Shown here: piece after piece, positions 6,634 to 11,544 of the stretch | Numbering within the stretch: position 1 is the first letter of the stretch | Layout: every line of letters starts with the position of its first letter | Translations under genes and position numbers: made by a program | Notes under the pieces: model-generated | The model's database searches: none | What the model was told of the DNA's origin: nothing | The model's input: only the letters and a program-made list of their open reading frames with translations | NCBI GenBank assembly: GCA_002340355.1 | Contig: DDLX01000020.1 | Span: forward strand, 1 to 11,544 | DNA length: 11,544 bases | Direction of reading: 5' to 3' | From: Cytophagales bacterium UBA2561 | Lineage (GTDB): Bacteria > Bacteroidota > Bacteroidia > Cytophagales > Thermoflexibacteraceae

Positions 6634-7122
6634 TTGAATCCTAATTTTTTACGATATTTTATTCACGAAGATATTTTTTTTATTACTTCTGAATTTCAGA
6701 TGGAAACTCCTGCCATGCCTGAAAAAATAGTTGTACCTGAAATTTCAAAAACTCAATCCACCGAAGAAAAAGAATATTGGAACAAAAAATTATTAGTACT
6801 CACGGATGATTTTCGTGGAAAGAAAATTCCTACTGTGGAACGTGAACTTTTGCTTAAAATTTTCAAAGCCGTCCATATCAATCCACGAACAGAGGTTGAT
6901 GTGATTCCAATAGAAAGTTTCATCAAAAAACGAATCGGAAATCCTCAAACAATTTTGATTTTAGCTGAAAACTTACCTGATGATTTTCAGTTTTCTAAAT
7001 ACGAAGTGGCTGATTTTCGTGGAATTCCTATCATTTCAGCCAATTCCTTAAACGAAATGTTTAAAAATACTTCCCAAAAGCGACAACTTTGGCACGAATT
7101 AAAACGTATTTTTTCAATTTAA
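6634..7122 (+). CDS. Conserved-looking protein, faintly DNA Pol III psi-like
   Basis: The 162-residue soluble protein has no signal or membrane segment and is not firmly recognised. Its layout is a short helix (NFLRYFIHEDIFFI), a linker, then a compact alpha/beta domain. That domain holds KKLLVLTDD, a helix ERELLLKIFKAVHIN, a VDVIPIESF strand and turn, TILILAENLP, and a C-terminal DFRGIPIISANSLNEMF ... QLWHELKRIF. That order of strand, helix with the 'LL-ix-a--i' pattern, and final LW-containing helix recalls the HolD/psi subunit of the DNA polymerase III clamp loader. This comparison is from memory and weak. The start is uncertain: TTG 6634 keeps the N-terminal helix, whereas ATG 6700 gives 140 residues. 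The frame is open back to 6595, so the adjacent dead Rpn element may have cut into its original 5' region. Confidence 0.6.
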   Translation: MNPNFLRYFIHEDIFFITSEFQMETPAMPEKIVVPEISKTQSTEEKEYWNKKLLVLTDDFRGKKIPTVERELLLKIFKAVHINPRTEVDVIPIESFIKKRIGNPQTILILAENLPDDFQFSKYEVADFRGIPIISANSLNEMFKNTSQKRQLWHELKRIFSI

Positions 7123-7319
7123 TTCTACAACGTTATTTGAAAAATATTGATTGTGAGAATTTTGAAATTATCTGATGAAGTGAGCAACCTTTCAAGCCTT
7201 GATAAATGTCTTTACAGCAATTGAGATTTCTTATTCATAAAGGCTGAAGAACTCTCTTTTAGTTCATTTTTGGATGTATCTTACGTTTTCAAATTATTCG
7301 ATAAATAACTGAAAAAAAT
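7123..7319 (+). promoter_or_regulatory. Leader region of the T9SS surface protein gene
   Basis: These 197 bases hold no convincing ORF. TACGTTTT at 7282-7289 is a one-mismatch fit to the Bacteroidota -7 box and would start transcription about 25 bases before ATG 7320, but no -33 box fits. An imperfect inverted repeat (TTCAAGCCTT at 7191-7200 with AAGGCTGAA at 7240-7248) may form a weak stem with a loop of about 40 bases. Neither signal is strong. Confidence 0.25.
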
Positions 7320-10300
7320 ATGCTACGTTTTCACTTTCGAGGCTTTTCTACGACTTATTCAAATTTTTTGATATCATTCATTCTTACTATCTTACTGTTT
7401 TTCAGTAATATAAATGCTTATGCTACTCACATTGTAGGGGGAGAGTTAGGATTAAAACACATTATTGGGAATCGCTATGATCTCAATATGACCCTTTACT
7501 TTGATGTAAGAAATGGAGACCCTGGTGCCCTTGATCAGGAAGTAACTTTACATGTTTTCCGCAAACGAGATGATGCTTTTATAGCTAGTTATACTTTACC
7601 TTTGATCTTCAGAGAATTAGTAGACTATACTAATCCTGATTGTGGAATTGCAGAATTAGTTACTCGCCGTATTGATTATTCCCAAAGGTTCACTTTAGAC
7701 CCTTCCCTTTATAATGACTCTCAGGGATATTACGTAGTCTGGGAGCGTTGTTGTCGAAATAAAATCATTAGTAATATTATTGATCCTGAAGGTGCAGGAC
7801 AAACTTTTTATATGGAATTTCCTCCTTTAGTTAAAGATGGAGAACCATTCATTAATTCCTCACCAGAATTATTCCCCCCTCTAAGTGATTATGCTTGTGT
7901 AAATCAACCATTTTATTTCGACTTTGGGGGAACAGATGCAGATGGTGATTCTTTAGTATATTATCTAAGTAATCCAATTAATGGGAATAGTTCTCGAAAT
8001 GATCCCGCTCCCATAGAAGCCATTTCAGCACCATATCCATTTGTAAATTGGAATGCAGGACATAGCCTAAATCAAGTAATTCAAGGCGATCCTGTTTTAA
8101 ATATTGATAATAAAGGAATGATTCGAGTAAAACCTTCAGAAACAGGTCTTTTTGTTTTTGCGGTTACTTGCGATGAATATCGAGATGGCAAATTAATAGG
8201 TAAAGTTATTCGAGATTTCCAGATGTTAGTGATTGACTGTCGACTCAGTTCTCCACCAGTTGCTACGCCAATTTTACCTGATGGTTCAGGCGAATACAAT
8301 CAAACTGATACTATTGAGTTCAGAGTAGGCGACCCGAATAAATGTTTTGATATTGAAGTTCGAGACCGTGATACAGGACCCATCAAAGGACGAGTTGTAC
8401 CTATTGAAGGTTTCGAAGCTGGATTTTTACCCATAAGTTCAGGATACATCCGAGGGGCGAATGATGTTGTAAACTTACAGGCATGTTTTCCACCTTGCCC
8501 AACTGATCCACTCAAGCCTGGGGTCTATGGAATGGATGTAGTTGTAGAAGATAATAATTGTGCCGTACCATTACAAGATACTGTTCGTCTTTTTGTGAAA
8601 ATTATTCCTGAAGAAAATAGTCCCCCCGAAATTACTGCTTCTTTGGGTGAATTCTCGGAGGAAAATCAAGAATATACGGTTACCATTCCTGAAGGTAAAT
8701 TATTAGATTTCAGTATTTTCGGAGATGATATTGAAGGTGATACTATTTCACTGAGTATGCAAGGTATTGGATTCTCACCCAGTAGTTTAGGAATGAATTT
8801 CGCTGAACTCAAAGGCTTACCTATTTTAACCGATGATTTTTCATGGCAAATTCCTTGTGACTTGCTTGAGGATGACGAAAAAGAGCGGGAGTTTTTACTC
8901 CAGTTTGTGGCTTCGGATGAAAAAATTTGTGGACTCAAAAAATCAGATACAACTTTTGTACGCATTATAGTTGAAGGTGATAATGAATTAAATACAATTC
9001 CCCATATTTTTGCTAACCTCCCTTATGATTCTGTAAATCAATTTTTTGTAGATACTTTGGTGGCAGGAGATTCCATTCAGTTCCGAGTGACGGCAGATGA
9101 TGCTGATCAAGATACACTCAATTTAACAGCCTCAGGAGTAGATTTTAATTTGGAAGATTTCGGAATGATTTTCCCTGAAAACTTACGAGGACTTCCACTC
9201 TTAACAGCTGATTTTTCTTGGAAAACTTCTTGTGATTTATTGGACGAACCCGAAACAGAAAAAGTTTTTGATTTTCAATTCATTGCTACGGATGAACGTT
9301 TATGCAATCAAGCTTCAGCAGACACCTTAAATCTTCGTTTAGTGCTTAAGCCTCGTCTTGATCCTAACGAACCTCCGAAAGTTTCTGTTCCTCTAAAACT
9401 TGTTGATAATCAAACAAATATTTACATTGATACTATTTTTATTCGTGATGAAATTCGTTTTGATATTACGGCTACAGATATCGATTTGGATAGCCTTATT
9501 TTAGATGGTTATGGAGTCGATTTTGAATTGGAAAATTTGGGAATGGAATTCGTCAGTACGACAGGATTTGCTCCTCTAAAAACAGAATTTGTCTGGAAGC
9601 CAACCTGTGAGACTTTGGATATTTTAAATGGAGAAACTCAGCGAACTTTTGAGCTTATCTTCTATTCCAGAGATTTCAATGAATGTCTTTTTCCAATTGA
9701 AGATTTCATCACGGTTCGTTTAACAGTTGTCTTTGAACCTGAACCTAATCAAGCCCCTACCCTATCTGCCAGAGGAATTCAAAAAAACAATTCAGAAGAA
9801 TACTTTACGGAAATTATTGCGGAAGATAATTTAAAATTTACTATTTTAGGTGAAGATTCTGATCGTGATAGTATTCGAGTTTCAGTATTTGGAGATGGTT
9901 TCGATTTGACAGAACTCGGGATTAATATTCGAGACACAGCAGGAATTGCACCCTTAGAATTACCTTTTGAATGGCAAACTCGTTGTGAGTTGTTGGAGGG
10001 CAGTTCCGAATCAAAAGATTTCACAATTTTTTATGTAGTAGAAGATTTCAAAAACTGTGGGTTCACCCAAAAAGATACAATTCAATCAACTATCCGACTT
10101 AAACCATTACCTAATCCAAATCCACCGATTTTGAAAATTGATTTGCCTTTTGATGAAGTCCAAAATGCGTATGTATGGAATATGGTGCCAAGTGAAACAC
10201 TTCGTTTTTTGGTGAGTGGTGAAGATGAAGACGAGGATGAAATTGAAATTTATGCGCAAGGAATTGAATTTAATTTAGCTGATTTTGATATGAATTTCCC

Positions 10301-10751
10301 AATTACTCGGGGAATTTCACCAATTTCAAATGAATTTTCATGGCAATCTACTTGTGAAATGTATGCTCAAAAACAAAGTTTTGAGATTCAGTTTTTCATT
10401 CGAGATTATACCAAATGCCAACTTGACCAATTTGATACGGCTAAAGTCAAAATTAATTTAACAGATTTAGGGCGAAGTGATAGTTTTATTCCACCGAATG
10501 TTTTTACGCCAAACGGAGATGGTAAAAATGATACCTTTTTTATTCCAAATTTGCCTATAGATAATTGTGAAGATTCCTTCAAAAAAATTGAAATCTATAA
10601 TCGTTGGGGACGTAAGGTTTTTGATAGTGATGTTCGAAATTTTGAGTGGGATGGTGAAGGATTTCCAAATGGTGTTTATTTCTATAAAATCTTTTTTGAA
10701 CACTCCAAATTTAAAGGAAATGTGACCATTTTGGGTTCGAGTGTGAATTAA
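7320..10751 (+). CDS. T9SS type B surface protein with six tandem domains
   Basis: This is an 1143-residue exported protein. The signal peptide is long (hydrophobic FLISFILTILLFFS, likely cut after INAYA at 35) and the mature chain begins THIVGGELGL, a start common among Bacteroidota gliding-associated proteins. Residues 36-309 form the N-terminal region, with a CVNQPFYFDFGGTDADGDSL segment and a DEYRDGKLIGKVIRDFQ strand. Six repeats of 123-127 residues follow from 310 to 1055 (separate entry). Residues 1056-1143 are the type B sorting domain: PPNVFTPNGDGKNDTFFIPN, KIEIYNRWGRKVFDS, FEWDGEGFPNGVYFYKIF. This domain directs passage through the T9SS outer-membrane machinery to the surface or medium. 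The repeats look like Ig- or cadherin-type beta domains, so adhesion or a structural role at the cell surface is likely; no enzyme domain is seen. The gene stands alone, 197 bases after the previous one, with a terminator behind it. Confidence 0.93.
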   Translation: MLRFHFRGFSTTYSNFLISFILTILLFFSNINAYATHIVGGELGLKHIIGNRYDLNMTLYFDVRNGDPGALDQEVTLHVFRKRDDAFIASYTLPLIFRELVDYTNPDCGIAELVTRRIDYSQRFTLDPSLYNDSQGYYVVWERCCRNKIISNIIDPEGAGQTFYMEFPPLVKDGEPFINSSPELFPPLSDYACVNQPFYFDFGGTDADGDSLVYYLSNPINGNSSRNDPAPIEAISAPYPFVNWNAGHSLNQVIQGDPVLNIDNKGMIRVKPSETGLFVFAVTCDEYRDGKLIGKVIRDFQMLVIDCRLSSPPVATPILPDGSGEYNQTDTIEFRVGDPNKCFDIEVRDRDTGPIKGRVVPIEGFEAGFLPISSGYIRGANDVVNLQACFPPCPTDPLKPGVYGMDVVVEDNNCAVPLQDTVRLFVKIIPEENSPPEITASLGEFSEENQEYTVTIPEGKLLDFSIFGDDIEGDTISLSMQGIGFSPSSLGMNFAELKGLPILTDDFSWQIPCDLLEDDEKEREFLLQFVASDEKICGLKKSDTTFVRIIVEGDNELNTIPHIFANLPYDSVNQFFVDTLVAGDSIQFRVTADDADQDTLNLTASGVDFNLEDFGMIFPENLRGLPLLTADFSWKTSCDLLDEPETEKVFDFQFIATDERLCNQASADTLNLRLVLKPRLDPNEPPKVSVPLKLVDNQTNIYIDTIFIRDEIRFDITATDIDLDSLILDGYGVDFELENLGMEFVSTTGFAPLKTEFVWKPTCETLDILNGETQRTFELIFYSRDFNECLFPIEDFITVRLTVVFEPEPNQAPTLSARGIQKNNSEEYFTEIIAEDNLKFTILGEDSDRDSIRVSVFGDGFDLTELGINIRDTAGIAPLELPFEWQTRCELLEGSSESKDFTIFYVVEDFKNCGFTQKDTIQSTIRLKPLPNPNPPILKIDLPFDEVQNAYVWNMVPSETLRFLVSGEDEDEDEIEIYAQGIEFNLADFDMNFPITRGISPISNEFSWQSTCEMYAQKQSFEIQFFIRDYTKCQLDQFDTAKVKINLTDLGRSDSFIPPNVFTPNGDGKNDTFFIPNLPIDNCEDSFKKIEIYNRWGRKVFDSDVRNFEWDGEGFPNGVYFYKIFFEHSKFKGNVTILGSSVN
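8247..10484 (+). repeat. Six tandem repeats of about 125 residues in the T9SS protein
   Basis: Repeat boundaries by residue are 310-432, 433-557, 558-682, 683-809, 810-933 and 934-1055. At the DNA level they start at 8247, 8616, 8991, 9366, 9747 and 10119. Repeats 2-6 share a fixed pattern: a start with N and PP/P, a D-x-D-x-D-[STE]-[IL] acidic loop, 'G-x-x-F-x-[LPS]', 'GM-F' (altered in some), 'PL/PI', F-x-W-x-x-x-C-[DE]-x-[LY], a later '[DE]-x-x-x-C' and mostly a 'DT' strand. Repeat 1 is divergent but keeps the two-cysteine region (CFPPC and EDNNC) and the spacing. The copies have diverged in DNA, so this is old duplication rather than recent. Confidence 0.85.
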
Positions 10752-10794
10752 TCTACATATTTTAATAAAGTGAATTTCAATATAAAATTTAATC

Positions 10795-10836
10795 GCCCTA
10801 TCCAATTTTTAAAATTGAGTAGGGCTAATTTTTTAT
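10795..10836 (+). terminator. Terminator hairpin after the T9SS gene
   Basis: GCCCTA at 10795-10800 pairs with TAGGGC at 10820-10825. After a two-base mismatch the stem continues as CAATT/AATTG, closing on a small loop. A T-rich tail (TAATTTTTTAT) follows. It lies 43 bases after the TAA of the surface protein and fits a rho-independent terminator. Genes converge here, but it is 115 bases from the methylase stop, so it mainly serves the plus-strand gene. The rest of 10837-10951 shows nothing recognisable. Confidence 0.75.
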
Positions 10837-10951
10837 CCAAGATTCAAGAACTATAGCTTTGAAAATCAGTCTTGTGTATTTTCTTTTAATTCCAAAAACA
10901 TTACTAAAAATTATTTGATTTCAAATTTCTTACTTTTCAAAAGTTCAAGAT

Positions 10952-11544
10952 TTATGGTTCATGTTTGTAATTTGTAATTAATAGTTCTGTAATTTTTCCT
11001 CGTTTTTTCCCATTAGAGTTCACAACACGCCCTGCCGAAATTTTGGCAATGGAATATCCATAATAGGCTTTTTCAAAGAAATTATCGTTCGGGTTTTCAT
11101 TCGTAGGGTCAGAATTTGAAAGCATCAACTTTGCATTTTTTTCTTTATCTAATTTACGAAAAAAATCAGCTAATTTTAATTGGTGTGTTTCTCCAAATTC
11201 CAAGCCCGTGTAAGTAGTAAAACTTGAGGTCGCATTCAACGGTCGATAAGGAGGGTCAAAATATACAAATGTATGTGCATCTATTTTGTCCCAACACGCT
11301 GAATAATCGGCATGACAAATTTCCACATTTTCTAAGACCTTGGATACTGCTAAAATATTTGGAGCATCCAAAATAACCGCTTTTTTGTACTTCCCATAGG
11401 AAACATTAAATGCTCCTTTTGAATTCAAACGGTATAATCCATTAAAGCAAGTTTTATTCAAAAAAATCAATTGCGCAGTTCTTAAAACCCAATTTTCATC
11501 TAATTTTTTTGTTTTTATATCAAAAGGTTTGGCTTTATAGTTCA
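10952..11544 (-). CDS. DNA adenine methyltransferase, Dam/DpnM type (5' truncated)
   Basis: This is an N6-adenine DNA methyltransferase of the D12 class, which transfers methyl from S-adenosylmethionine to adenine, most often in GATC for this subgroup. The frame is open to the right edge, so only about the C-terminal 197 residues are present. Visible are FLNKTCFNGLYRLNSKGAFN (family block before motif IV), the catalytic DPPY in FVYFDPPYRPLNATSSFTTY, ADFFRKLDKEKNAKLMLSNS, NDNFFEKAYYGYSI, and the tail KRGKITELLITNY. The N-terminal S-adenosylmethionine motif (F-x-G-x-G type) is outside the window. The pattern is closest to DpnM-like enzymes, many of which belong to DpnII/MboI-type restriction systems; others are solitary. 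No endonuclease gene lies downstream (left), so a partner could only be upstream, outside the window. The TTG at 11470 is internal; coding clearly continues beyond it. Confidence 0.88.
   Translation of the reverse strand, partial: NYKAKPFDIKTKKLDENWVLRTAQLIFLNKTCFNGLYRLNSKGAFNVSYGKYKKAVILDAPNILAVSKVLENVEICHADYSACWDKIDAHTFVYFDPPYRPLNATSSFTTYTGLEFGETHQLKLADFFRKLDKEKNAKLMLSNSDPTNENPNDNFFEKAYYGYSIAKISAGRVVNSNGKKRGKITELLITNYKHEP

Noticed and set aside
8081..10024. Several minus-strand open frames within the T9SS gene
   Set aside because: They are Ser/Pro-rich shadows of the repeat coding strand; the plus strand has a signal peptide, repeats and a sorting domain in one frame.
10467..10805. Minus-strand open frame opposite the sorting domain
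   Set aside because: It overlaps the strongly conserved type B C-terminal domain and runs into the terminator.

Overview
The window looks like chromosomal DNA from a member of the Bacteroidota, probably a Cytophagales-like or related gliding lineage. The base composition is AT-rich by eye and Shine-Dalgarno sites are not obvious. One gene has a type IX secretion (T9SS) type B C-terminal sorting domain. The order 'TPR-tail protein then secG', the pair of Lacal_2735-type small genes and the ECF sigma / membrane protein / Spy-like trio are all arrangements I associate with this phylum. The genus cannot be fixed from the sequence alone.

Layout, left to right. (1) 1-1320: the 3' part of a gene with tandem repeats in its linker and a TPR-like tail, then secG, closed by a clear rho-independent terminator. 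(2) 1339-3416: two plus-strand genes, a SUKH (SMI1/KNR4) domain protein and an ATP-grasp ligase of unknown substrate. (3) 3491-3937: two small paralogous genes on the minus strand; the second has only 57 codons and is easy to miss. (4) 4195-5801: a tight three-gene module of an ECF sigma factor, a single-pass membrane protein with an acidic tail and an exported Spy-like helical protein. (5) 5807-6629: a decayed Rpn/PD-(D/E)XK-type transposase-nuclease pseudogene with four visible lesions. (6) 6634-7122: a small conserved-looking protein that faintly resembles the DNA polymerase III psi subunit. (7) 7320-10751: an 1143-residue T9SS-exported surface protein with six repeats of about 125 residues and a gliding-motility-type C-terminus, followed by a terminator hairpin. 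(8) 10952 to the right edge: the 3' part of a DpnM-like DNA adenine methyltransferase on the minus strand.

The window therefore holds housekeeping export (SecG feeds the Sec pathway, which the exported Spy-like and T9SS proteins also need), a likely envelope-sensing sigma module, and a large surface protein. The accessory traces are the SUKH gene, the dead Rpn element and the Dam-type methylase. I do not see a complete new defence or mobile system. The most informative items are the repeat architecture of the large surface protein, the charge-complementary membrane/periplasmic pair beside the ECF sigma factor, the possible psi-like protein, and the unlisted small paralog. No rRNA, tRNA, CRISPR array or intact insertion sequence was seen, and no stretch longer than about 300 bases lacks a gene.
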